In this document: in pieces, positions 1-6,236 of the stretch
How positions within the stretch are numbered: position 1 is the stretch's first letter
How the letters are laid out: each line of letters begins with the position of its first letter
Assembly (NCBI GenBank): GCA_903934745.1
Contig: CAIZOZ010000568.1
Coordinates: 1 to 7,800 of the forward strand
DNA length: 7,800 nucleotides
Direction of reading: 5' to 3'
Source: an uncultured cyanobacterium
Lineage (GTDB): Bacteria > Cyanobacteriota > Cyanobacteriia > PCC-6307 > Cyanobiaceae
Made by a program: the position numbers and the translations under genes
The notes under the pieces: model-generated
Seen by the model: the letters and a program-made list of their open reading frames with translations, nothing else
Told to the model about the DNA's origin: nothing
The model's database searches: none

Positions 1-1
1 C

Positions 2-1036
2 CCCAGGGCCCTGATTGAGCCCCTCGGGATCACCCTGATCTTTGCCTTCGGTGCCGTTCCAGCCCTGCTCAGCGGTGATCGCTCCGATATTCGTGCCGTT
101 CTCCCTTTCCTCGCCTCGCTGGCCGTGGCGGCGCTGCGCCTCACTCCGCCCCTGCAGGACTTCTTCGCTTCGATGAATCAGCTGCGTGGGGGGTTGCCGG
201 TGATTGACACCACGTTGGAATACCTGCGTCTGCCGGCTCGGCGGCCGGCGCTCGGCGATCCGGGTGTGCCCAGTCCTCTGGGAGTTTTCCCCAAACGTTC
301 GATCGGTCTGCGTGATGTCTGGTACTCCTATCCAGGCTCTGAGGAACCGGTGCTGCGCGGCGTTGACCTTTCGATCCCGGTCGGTTCTCGGGTCGCGTTT
401 GTGGGCTCCACCGGCAGCGGTAAAACCACCACGGCCCAGATCCTGCTGGCCTTGCTCGATCCCAGTCGCGGTGCCCTCACCCTCGATGGCATCGCTGTGT
501 CTGAACAGGATGTACCCGCTTGGCAGGCTTGTTGCTCCCAGGTGCCCCAGTTCATCAATCTGCTCGATTCGAGCGTGCTCGAAAACGTCGCTTTCGGCAA
601 GAATGAAGCGGAAGTGGAGCAGGACGAGGTTTGGACAGCCTTGGAGGCAGCCCAGCTTGTTGAGTTCGTGAGTGAACTTCCCTACGGCCTGCATACGCCG
701 ATCGGTGAGAACGGCCTGCAGCTTTCCGGTGGCCAGAGGCAGCGCCTGGCCCTGGCACGATCTTTTTATCGCCGTTCCCAATTTCTGTTGCTGGATGAAG
801 CCACCAGCGCCCTCGACAATCGCACTGAAAATGAGATTATTCAGGCTCTTGAGGTGATTGGTCGACGTTGTACGACCGTGGTGATTGCCCATCGCTTGTC
901 TACGGTGATGCGCTGTGATCGCATCTATGAGTTTGAACGCGGTCGGATCAAGGCTTTCGGCACCTTCGAAGAATTGCAGCACCGTTCTGATACCTTCCAC
1001 GACCTGGCTTCGCTGGAGCGGCGGCTGGTGAACTGA
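2..1036 (+). CDS. ABC exporter, membrane-ATPase fusion subunit (3' part; 5' end outside window)
   Basis: The reading frame is open from the left edge, so the gene begins upstream; 344 residues are visible. About the first 75 residues are the end of the transmembrane domain, including a hydrophobic segment and the last intracellular helix. A complete nucleotide-binding domain follows: Walker A GSTGSGKT near 404-427, Q-loop VPQ, signature LSGGQ near 722-736, Walker B FLLLDEATSALD, and the switch histidine in IAHRLST. The layout fits the type IV (ABCB/MsbA/PglK-like) exporters, which use ATP to flip or export lipids and lipid-linked glycans across the inner membrane. In front of Kdo and polysaccharide genes, a lipid-linked glycan is a reasonable substrate, but the sequence does not prove it. 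A GTG at 125 lies inside the gene and is not its start. Base composition looks lower in GC than the genes that follow. Family membership is very secure; substrate is inference. Confidence 0.93.
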   Translation, partial: PRALIEPLGITLIFAFGAVPALLSGDRSDIRAVLPFLASLAVAALRLTPPLQDFFASMNQLRGGLPVIDTTLEYLRLPARRPALGDPGVPSPLGVFPKRSIGLRDVWYSYPGSEEPVLRGVDLSIPVGSRVAFVGSTGSGKTTTAQILLALLDPSRGALTLDGIAVSEQDVPAWQACCSQVPQFINLLDSSVLENVAFGKNEAEVEQDEVWTALEAAQLVEFVSELPYGLHTPIGENGLQLSGGQRQRLALARSFYRRSQFLLLDEATSALDNRTENEIIQALEVIGRRCTTVVIAHRLSTVMRCDRIYEFERGRIKAFGTFEELQHRSDTFHDLASLERRLVN

Positions 1037-1068
1037 ACCGCCGCCCTGGTCCGTCGGTCGTCCTGGCC

Positions 1069-1074
1069 TAGGCT
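1069..1074 (+). promoter_or_regulatory. possible -10 element (TAGGCT) ahead of kdsA
   Basis: The 69-nt gap before kdsA contains TAGGCT, matching the loose TAnnnT form of a cyanobacterial -10 element. Transcription from about 1081 would give a leader of roughly 25 nt. No convincing -35 box is seen 17 nt upstream, and the element overlaps the 8-nt palindrome GCCTAGGC, so it may be chance. The gap has no obvious terminator, so readthrough from the ABC gene is equally possible. Confidence 0.22.
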
Positions 1075-1105
1075 CCAGTCAATCCTCAAGTTCACCTGTG
1101 TTGAC

Positions 1106-1915
1106 ATGTCTCTGATTCTGGTGGCAGGTCCCTGCGTCATCGAAAGCAGAGATCTGGTTTTTGAGATTGCCGAACGGGTCAAGCAGATCACCGATCGCCT
1201 CGGGATCGATTACATCTTCAAGGCCAGCTTTGACAAGGCCAATCGCAGCTCCGGCAGCTCCTTCCGCGGCCCTGGAGTGGCGGATGGCCTCTCCCTGCTG
1301 GCCGAAGTGAAGCAGCGCTATGGCCTGCGGCTGCTCACCGACATCCACGAAAGCCACCAGGCGGCACCGGTGGCTGAGGTGGTGGATGTGTTGCAGATTC
1401 CGGCCTTCCTCTGCCGCCAGAGTGATCTGCTGTTGGCCGCGGCTGCGGCCACGGCCGGCACCGACAAGGTGATCAATGTCAAAAAAGGTCAGTTTCTGGC
1501 CCCCTGGGACATGGCCCAGGTGGTGAAGAAGCTGCGTGATGCCGGCGCTGCCAACCTCTGGCTGACCGAGCGCGGCAGTTGCTTCGGCTACAACACGCTG
1601 GTTGTCGATTACCGCAGCCTGCCCCAGTTGCGCGATCTGGGCTGCCCGGTGATCTTCGATGCCACCCATTCGGTGCAGCAGCCCGGTGGCCTTGGCAGCA
1701 CCACGGGCGGGCAGCGTGAATTTGTCGCACCTCTGGCCCGCGCTGCTGTGGCCGTGGGTGTGGATGGCCTGTTCATGGAGGTGCATCCTGATCCGGACAA
1801 GGCGCTCAGCGACGGGCCAAACATGGTGCCGCTGCATCGCCTTGAGGCGCTGCTGGAGCAGCTGCTGGCGATCCGGGCGACGCTGGAGCCCGGTCTGGCC
1901 GTGAGCACCCTCTGA
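1106..1915 (+). CDS. kdsA: 3-deoxy-8-phosphooctulonate synthase (Kdo-8-P synthase), metal-dependent type
   Basis: KdsA condenses phosphoenolpyruvate with arabinose-5-phosphate to give Kdo-8-phosphate (EC 2.5.1.55) in the cytoplasm. The 269-residue protein covers the whole TIM-barrel family. Visible signatures are AGPCVIES (7-14), FKASFDKANRSS (38-49), LLTDIHES (76-83), QIPAFLCRQSDLL (97-109), VKKGQFLAPWD (125-135), LTERGSCFGYN (153-163) and FDATHSVQQPGG (184-195). Cys10, His188, Glu225 and Asp236 match in position and context the metal ligands known from the Aquifex enzyme (Cys11, His185, Glu222, Asp233). The E. coli metal-independent enzyme has Asn in place of that Cys and a CDGP motif that here reads SDGP, so a metallo-KdsA is predicted. 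ATG at 1106 is the only usual start after the in-frame stop of the ABC gene. There is no clear Shine-Dalgarno site. kdsC follows after 28 nt. Confidence 0.96.
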   Translation: MSLILVAGPCVIESRDLVFEIAERVKQITDRLGIDYIFKASFDKANRSSGSSFRGPGVADGLSLLAEVKQRYGLRLLTDIHESHQAAPVAEVVDVLQIPAFLCRQSDLLLAAAAATAGTDKVINVKKGQFLAPWDMAQVVKKLRDAGAANLWLTERGSCFGYNTLVVDYRSLPQLRDLGCPVIFDATHSVQQPGGLGSTTGGQREFVAPLARAAVAVGVDGLFMEVHPDPDKALSDGPNMVPLHRLEALLEQLLAIRATLEPGLAVSTL

Positions 1916-1943
1916 ACTTTTCCGCAGCCGGCGCCCCCACCCC

Positions 1944-2522
1944 GTGATCCAGCAGCTTCATCGGTTCTGGCGGCATGCCAGCGGCTATCGACGCTGCCGC
2001 GCCCAGCTGGGCGCGCTGCAGCTGCTGGTGCTGGATGTCGATGGTGTGCTCACTGATGGCGGTCTCTGGACCACCGAGAGCGGCGAGGTGATCAAGCGCT
2101 TCGACGTCCGGGATGGCCTCGGCATCCGCCTGCTGCAGCAGGCCGGCGTCGAGGTGGCCTGGCTCAGCGGCGGCAAGAGTGGCGCCACCGAGCAGCGGGC
2201 CCGCTATCTGGGCATTCGCCATGTGCTCACAGGCGTCAAGGACAAGCCGGCGGCGCTGGCGGCGCTGCAGGCGAGCCTGGGGATGGCGGCCGCTGGCACG
2301 GCCTTTGTCGGGGATGATCTCAACGATCTGGCGGTGCGCCCCGCCGTCGGCCTGCTGATCGCCACGGCCGATGCGGTGCAGCCCCTGCGGCGCCGTGCCG
2401 ACTGGGTGCTGGATCGCAACGGCGGCGATGGGGCGGTGCGGCGGCTGGCCGACGAAATCCTGAGGGTGCGGGGTGACTGGCGGCGGCTGGCTGACCAGGG
2501 CTGGCGGGATCGCAATGACTGA
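1944..2522 (+). CDS. kdsC: 3-deoxy-8-phosphooctulonate phosphatase (KdsC-type HAD phosphatase)
   Basis: KdsC hydrolyses Kdo-8-phosphate to Kdo and phosphate (EC 3.1.3.45), the step after KdsA. The protein has 192 residues, close to the usual KdsC size of about 170-190, and is a capless HAD phosphatase. Motif I is LDVDGVLTDG with predicted nucleophile Asp31 and general acid/base Asp33. Motif II is LSGGKS (74-79). The motif III lysine lies in GVKDK (97-101), and motif IV is VGDDLNDL with Asp124, Asp125 and Asp128. The DGVLTDG and GVKDK forms are characteristic of KdsC rather than general HAD enzymes. GTG at 1944 is the first possible start after an in-frame TGA at 1902. No ribosome binding site is evident, so translation may depend on the preceding kdsA. 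The arginine-rich tail (about 168-192) extends beyond the core. A related acylneuraminate-9-phosphatase role is less likely given the adjacent kdsA. Confidence 0.93.
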   Translation: MIQQLHRFWRHASGYRRCRAQLGALQLLVLDVDGVLTDGGLWTTESGEVIKRFDVRDGLGIRLLQQAGVEVAWLSGGKSGATEQRARYLGIRHVLTGVKDKPAALAALQASLGMAAAGTAFVGDDLNDLAVRPAVGLLIATADAVQPLRRRADWVLDRNGGDGAVRRLADEILRVRGDWRRLADQGWRDRND

Positions 2523-2553
2523 GCCAGCCTCAACCGCAACAGTTCCTGTCGGC

Positions 2554-2559
2554 AGGTGG
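2554..2559 (+). promoter_or_regulatory. candidate Shine-Dalgarno site AGGTGG for the 2564 gene
   Basis: AGGTGG ends 4 nt before the ATG at 2564 and is the only recognisable ribosome binding site ahead of any gene in this window. It supports that start, which is also the first usual start after the in-frame TGA at 2516. It sits partly in a short CCTG-tcgg-CAGG stem that is probably too weak to matter. Confidence 0.4.
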
Positions 2560-2563
2560 TCCC

Positions 2564-3691
2564 ATGGCTGAACGCAAGCTCGGCGTGAAGGCTCGCCTCA
2601 GCCAGGGGATCCGCGGGGCCATTCGCGGCGGTCGCCTGGCGCCGCTCGCGCGGCTGGCCGCCCTCGATCGTGATCAGTGGATGGCCCTGGCCGCCTACCG
2701 CGGCCTGGTGCAGCAGGCCTTCGCCGGCCGTCCCCTGGCGCCCCAGGTGAGCTCCGTGCTCTGGGACAACGGCGCTTTTCATGACGCCACCGAGCGCAAG
2801 CCTTTTTTCAGTCCGGCGCGGCGGGAGCTGGAGAACTCCTCCCATCACTACGGCCATGACATCCAGATCAAGCGCCGGGCGAGGCTGCCGTTGCTCGGCC
2901 CCCCCTTGCCCTGGCTGCTGGAGCATGGGCTGAAGGTGAGCCCCAGCGCCACCTTTGAGCGTCCCCGTGGCTGGAGCCGTGGCTATCTCTGCATGGGTCC
3001 CCGGCGGGCCGGCTGGTTGCAGGAGCGCTTCGGCTTGGCTGCCGAGCCGATCGGCCCCTGGATCGCCTATGCCCAACCGCTGCTGCCGGCGGCCGAGATC
3101 GCCAGCCTGCGGCAACAGCTCGGTCCCACCTTGCTGGTGGTGCTGGCCCACAGCTGGGACCAGGTGGAGCGCCGCATGGATCAGCGGGCCTGCCTCGAGG
3201 CCGTGGCCCAGCAGGCCGCCAGTGGCGGCTATCGCTCGGTGATCTGGCTGCGGCACTGGCAGGATCCCGAGCTGCTTGATCTGCCATCCCAGTGGATCGT
3301 GGCCTGCAACGGCCATCGCTCCAATCCCTGGTTTCTCGATGCGCTGCGCACCCTGCTGGAGCTCAGTGATGGGCTGGTGAGCAATGCCTTTGGTACCCAT
3401 CTGGGCTATGGCGTGGCCCTGGGCAAGCGCCTGCACTGGCTGCCGGTGGCAGCTGAGCAGGATCTCTCCGGCCTCAGCGGCGCCAAGGCCGAGGAGGAGG
3501 CCGCTGAATGGAGTGAGCGCCAGCGGCTCAGCGCCGAACTCTCGGCCCGGCTGGCGTTGCCCGATCCGGGTTCTGCGGTGCGGGACCTGCTCGATCCCTA
3601 TTGGGGCTTCGACTGCCTGCGCTCGCCTGGTGAGCTGAGGGGGTTGTTGACAGGCCAGAGGCCCGGACCTCGGCAGAGCTGGCGCGTCTGA
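2564..3691 (+). CDS. putative GT-B-like polysaccharide biosynthesis protein (uncharacterised family)
   Basis: This is a soluble-looking protein of 375 residues with no signal peptide or membrane segment and a basic N-terminus. I cannot assign an enzymatic function. The C-terminal half shows a pattern I recall from unnamed proteins of capsule and exopolysaccharide loci: LLVVLAHS (190-197), a 'YRSVIWLRHWQD' strand (223-234), ACNGHRSNPWFL (247-258), then ELSDGLVSNAFGTHLGYGVALGK (266-288 region). The last block resembles the donor-binding end of GT-B glycosyltransferases and capsule proteins, where a Gly-Thr loop and a following helix hold the nucleotide sugar. His196, the Gly-His at 250-251 and the Thr-His at 278-279 are candidate functional residues. 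The stop overlaps the next ATG by one base (TGATG at 3689-3693), so the two proteins are probably made together. Glycosyltransferase or related transferase is inference from pattern and context. Confidence 0.62.
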   Translation: MAERKLGVKARLSQGIRGAIRGGRLAPLARLAALDRDQWMALAAYRGLVQQAFAGRPLAPQVSSVLWDNGAFHDATERKPFFSPARRELENSSHHYGHDIQIKRRARLPLLGPPLPWLLEHGLKVSPSATFERPRGWSRGYLCMGPRRAGWLQERFGLAAEPIGPWIAYAQPLLPAAEIASLRQQLGPTLLVVLAHSWDQVERRMDQRACLEAVAQQAASGGYRSVIWLRHWQDPELLDLPSQWIVACNGHRSNPWFLDALRTLLELSDGLVSNAFGTHLGYGVALGKRLHWLPVAAEQDLSGLSGAKAEEEAAEWSERQRLSAELSARLALPDPGSAVRDLLDPYWGFDCLRSPGELRGLLTGQRPGPRQSWRV

Positions 3692-4920
3692 TGCCGCCGT
3701 TCGACGTCCTGGCGCCGATCGCGTCGATCGCGCCTTTCCCGACCGTTGCTCCCTTCCGGATCGATCAGGTCACCGCAGCTCCCCTGGGGATGGCGATGCT
3801 GTTCCTCGCCCAGGTGCTGCTCGCGGCCCTGATGAGCTGGGCCGCCCGGGGTGAGCGCCTCAGGCTTTGGAATGGCCTGGCCCTGCTGCTGCTGGCCCTG
3901 GTGGCCCTGTTCTTCACCCTGGCCAGCTGGGGCAACAGCGATACCACCAAGCTTTCTTATTACCTGGCCTTTGATCTCTCGCGCGTGCGGGGTGAGCCCT
4001 TCTGGGAGCTGCTGGCGCCGCTGCTGGTGCGTCTGCCCTACCGCATGGCCCTGGTGCATGGGCTGGTGGTGGCCGGCTATGCCGCCGCTCCTTTGCTGCT
4101 GGCCCGTCACTGGCGCGTGAGGGCCTGGGGCGGCTGGTGGAGCCTGTTGGTCGTCTGCAGCCCGCTGTTGCGCAACTTTCTGCAGAACGGGGTCAGCCGT
4201 CAGGCGCTGTTGACCCTGTTACTGCTGCCCCTGCTGCTCTGGGCCGCCCGCCTCGCCCGCCTCGGCCGCTGGTCCCTGGGCCTGGCCACCGGCCTGGCGG
4301 CCACGGTGCACACCAGCTTTCCGCTCACCCTGGCCCTGACCCTGGCACCCCGATTGGTGACGGCCCGCTCTTTGCTGCGTCTGCGCTGGCAGTTGCTGCT
4401 GCCGGTGGTGGCCGGCCTGGCGCTGCTGGTGGCCCTGGCAGCCCCCCAGGCCCTGGAGAAGTTGCGGGTCTACAGCTCCTTGGAAAGTTATTTCCCCACC
4501 TATGCCCTGCGGCCGGAGGTGATCCGTCTGCAGCTGGCGATGGCGCTGGGAGTGGTGCTGGTTTGCTGGCAGCGTCGCCTGAGTTGGGGGCAGTTGCTGG
4601 CCTGCGACCGCAGTCGCTCCCTGGCGATCTTTGCCCTGCTCTTCTGGTTGCTGCAGCAATCTCTGCACTGGGAGCTGATGGCACCGATCACCAGCCGCCT
4701 GGTGGATGCCGTGGGTTTTTATCTGTTGATCCTCTGGCTGGGCTGGCTGCAGTGGCAGCGTTGCTGCTGGGCTGGGATGCCAGCTCTGGTCGTCACGCTG
4801 GATGCCTGGTTGCTGAGCAGCTTGCTGGGCTCGCTGGTCCTGAACTGCGGCCTTAATGATGAGTTCCTGTGCATCCCGGACCGCTGGCCCTGGCAGGTGC
4901 GCTATGGATCAGGGCCATGA
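3691..4920 (+). CDS. EpsG/Wzy-like polysaccharide polymerase candidate, copy A
   Basis: This is an integral membrane protein of 409 residues with roughly nine to eleven hydrophobic segments, the clearest near 33-50, 62-79, 170-188, 196-220, 236-252, 280-293, 312-324 and 337-356. A polar loop, SWGNSDTTKLSYY (79-91), follows the second segment. LQNGVSRQAL (164-173) and a histidine at 207 in the next hydrophobic stretch follow. This order resembles EpsG-type proteins, where an acidic Y-rich loop precedes an 'N.lRQ..A' motif and a membrane histidine. Such proteins are thought to polymerise lipid-linked repeat units on the outer face of the inner membrane. The C-terminus ends in CGLNDEFLC and PDRWPWQVRY plus four residues. 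Its start is coupled to the previous gene. A tandem paralogue follows. Multi-pass membrane protein is certain; polymerase role is inference, and flippase or O-acetyltransferase-like roles are not excluded. Confidence 0.68.
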   Translation: MPPFDVLAPIASIAPFPTVAPFRIDQVTAAPLGMAMLFLAQVLLAALMSWAARGERLRLWNGLALLLLALVALFFTLASWGNSDTTKLSYYLAFDLSRVRGEPFWELLAPLLVRLPYRMALVHGLVVAGYAAAPLLLARHWRVRAWGGWWSLLVVCSPLLRNFLQNGVSRQALLTLLLLPLLLWAARLARLGRWSLGLATGLAATVHTSFPLTLALTLAPRLVTARSLLRLRWQLLLPVVAGLALLVALAAPQALEKLRVYSSLESYFPTYALRPEVIRLQLAMALGVVLVCWQRRLSWGQLLACDRSRSLAIFALLFWLLQQSLHWELMAPITSRLVDAVGFYLLILWLGWLQWQRCCWAGMPALVVTLDAWLLSSLLGSLVLNCGLNDEFLCIPDRWPWQVRYGSGP

Positions 4921-4982
4921 TCTTGGCGAGCCATTGGCCAGCCTTTGCGATCCTGGCTCTGCATGCTTTGCCTAGCTGTTGA
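4917..4982 (+). CDS. possible 21-codon coupling/leader ORF between the two paralogues
   Basis: An ATG at 4917 overlaps the stop of copy A (ATGA) and opens a 21-codon hydrophobic frame ending with TGA at 4980-4982. That stop lies 6 nt before the ATG of copy B. The geometry would let ribosomes move from copy A to copy B through the 68-nt gap. Nothing shows that the peptide itself is functional, and a short frame like this can arise by chance. Confidence 0.2.
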   Translation: MILASHWPAFAILALHALPSC

Positions 4983-4988
4983 CCCTGG

Positions 4989-6236
4989 ATGATCACTCCG
5001 GCATTCCCACTCACCGCCCCCTTCCGGATCGACCAGTTCATGGTGGCTCCCCAGGCGATGACGGCGTTGTTCTTCGTCCAGGGGGGGCTGGCGATCGCCA
5101 TTCACTGGGCGGGGGTGCAGGGGCGCACGAAACTGTGGCGTGCGGCTGTGGCGCTGCTGCTGCTGTTGATTCTGGTGTTCTTCACCCTGGGTAGCTGGGG
5201 CACCAGCGACACCACCCGCTTCTCCCACTACCTGGAGTGGGATCCCGATCGGGCACCGCCGGAGCTGCTCTGGCGCCTGCTGCGGCCGCTGCTGTTATGG
5301 CTGCCCTATCGCATGGCGATGGTGCACGGCCTGGAGGTGAGCGGCTACGCCGCTGCGGCCATCCTGTTGTCCTCCCTCTGGCGAGCCCGGCCCTGGGCCG
5401 GCTGGTGGGCCCTGGTGCTGACCTGCAGTCCGATGCTGCGGGGCTTCATGCAGAACGCCCATTCCCGACAGGCCCTGGCGCTGCTGCTGCTGCTGCCGCT
5501 GCTGCTGCATGGAGCCAGGCTGGTGCGGCTTGATCGGCGCTGGCTCGTGCTGGGAACGCTGCTCTCGGCCCTCAGCCACAACACGTTCGTGCTCAATCTG
5601 CCGATCAGCCTGTTGCCCTGGCTGCAGCGGCTACCCGAGCTGAGCACTGCCATGCGCGACCGGTTTGCCAGGCTTCGCTGGCATGATCTGCGTCACCGCT
5701 GGCCCGATCTGCGTCGCCGCTGGCCCGTGGTGCTCGCCTTGCTGGTGCTGCTGGCTTTATTCATGATCGTGGCGCCAATTGCCTGGGGCCGGCTGCAGGA
5801 TTACTCCCAGGATGAGTACTTCAACCAATACCCACTCACCCGTCGTGTCGGTCGCTTGCAGTGGGCCCTGGCTTTTGGCCTGCTGCTGGCCTGCCTGCAG
5901 CGCCGGCTGGATCCCCGGCAACTGCTGGCCTGTCCGCTCACTCAGATGCTGGCGGTGTTTGGTCTGCTCTATATCGGCATTCAGCAGTCAATCATCTATC
6001 TCTGGCTGCCCCAGGTCACCTGTCGAGTGGCTGATGGCGTGGCTTTATTTCTGTTGATTTTCTACTTTGCCTGGCTTGATCGTTATCGGGCTCACTGGTG
6101 CCTGCTGCCTGTCATGTATATGACTTTCCAGTATTGGCTGGAGGGCCGGTTGTTGGTTTCAGGCGCTCTGGAATGTGGCCTCGATGACAACTTTCTCTGT
6201 CTGCCGGATCGTTGGCCCTGGCAAGTTCGTTACTGA
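4989..6236 (+). CDS. EpsG/Wzy-like polysaccharide polymerase candidate, copy B (tandem paralogue)
   Basis: This multi-pass membrane protein of 415 residues is clearly a duplicate of the gene before it. Residues 11-200 align without gaps to residues 21-210 of copy A with 106 identities in 190 by hand count. The last 25 residues match at 19 positions. Shared landmarks are APFRIDQ, FFTLxSWGxSDTT, LPYRMAxVHGLxVxGYAAA, CSPxLRxFxQNxxSRQAL, a membrane His (197), and the terminal CGLDDNFLC with PDRWPWQVRY. Copy B lacks the first ten residues of copy A. It carries a longer basic loop at about 220-247, built partly from a 7-residue tandem repeat. As for copy A, EpsG/Wzy-like polymerisation of lipid-linked repeat units is the best guess. 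Two copies could make different linkages, work as a heteromer, or simply be redundant. ATG at 4989 fits the alignment; no Shine-Dalgarno site is seen. The 3' end overlaps the convergent minus-strand gene by 7 nt. Confidence 0.68.
   Translation: MITPAFPLTAPFRIDQFMVAPQAMTALFFVQGGLAIAIHWAGVQGRTKLWRAAVALLLLLILVFFTLGSWGTSDTTRFSHYLEWDPDRAPPELLWRLLRPLLLWLPYRMAMVHGLEVSGYAAAAILLSSLWRARPWAGWWALVLTCSPMLRGFMQNAHSRQALALLLLLPLLLHGARLVRLDRRWLVLGTLLSALSHNTFVLNLPISLLPWLQRLPELSTAMRDRFARLRWHDLRHRWPDLRRRWPVVLALLVLLALFMIVAPIAWGRLQDYSQDEYFNQYPLTRRVGRLQWALAFGLLLACLQRRLDPRQLLACPLTQMLAVFGLLYIGIQQSIIYLWLPQVTCRVADGVALFLLIFYFAWLDRYRAHWCLLPVMYMTFQYWLEGRLLVSGALECGLDDNFLCLPDRWPWQVRY
5676..5717 (+). repeat. 21-bp in-frame tandem repeat, two units (plus partial third)
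   Basis: Two adjacent 21-nt units (5676-5696 and 5697-5717) match at 18 of 21 bases. A third start, CGCTGGCCCG, follows at 5718-5727. In frame they encode RWHDLRH, RWPDLRR and RWP. The unit lies in a basic loop of copy B; copy A has only a single LRW at the corresponding place. It probably arose by slippage or a small duplication. Confidence 0.8.

Noticed and set aside
125..1036. Independent ATPase gene starting at GTG 125
   Set aside because: The frame is open upstream to the window edge and encodes membrane-domain sequence typical of a fused exporter, so 125 is internal.
1067..1073. Palindrome GCCTAGGC as an operator
   Set aside because: It is a single 8-nt palindrome without a second copy or known regulator match; it is mentioned only as overlapping a possible -10 element.
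1079..1837. A 252-codon minus-strand frame opposite kdsA
   Set aside because: kdsA on the plus strand is unmistakable across the full length; the antisense frame has no family features.
2204..3436. A 410-codon open frame on the minus strand over kdsC and the GT-B-like gene
   Set aside because: Its translation is low-complexity and Gln/Ala/Gly/His-rich with no recognisable motif, while the plus strand encodes clear protein patterns. Long antisense frames are expected in GC-rich DNA.
4137..4856. A 239-codon plus-strand frame in another phase inside copy A
   Set aside because: The Pro/Gly/Ala-rich translation is typical of a shifted reading of Leu-rich membrane-protein codons. The copy A frame is confirmed by alignment to copy B.
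5480..5510. CTG-rich run resembling a trinucleotide repeat
   Set aside because: It encodes the Leu-rich segment LLLLLPLLL that both paralogues share. It is explained by codon choice in a membrane helix, not by a repeat expansion.
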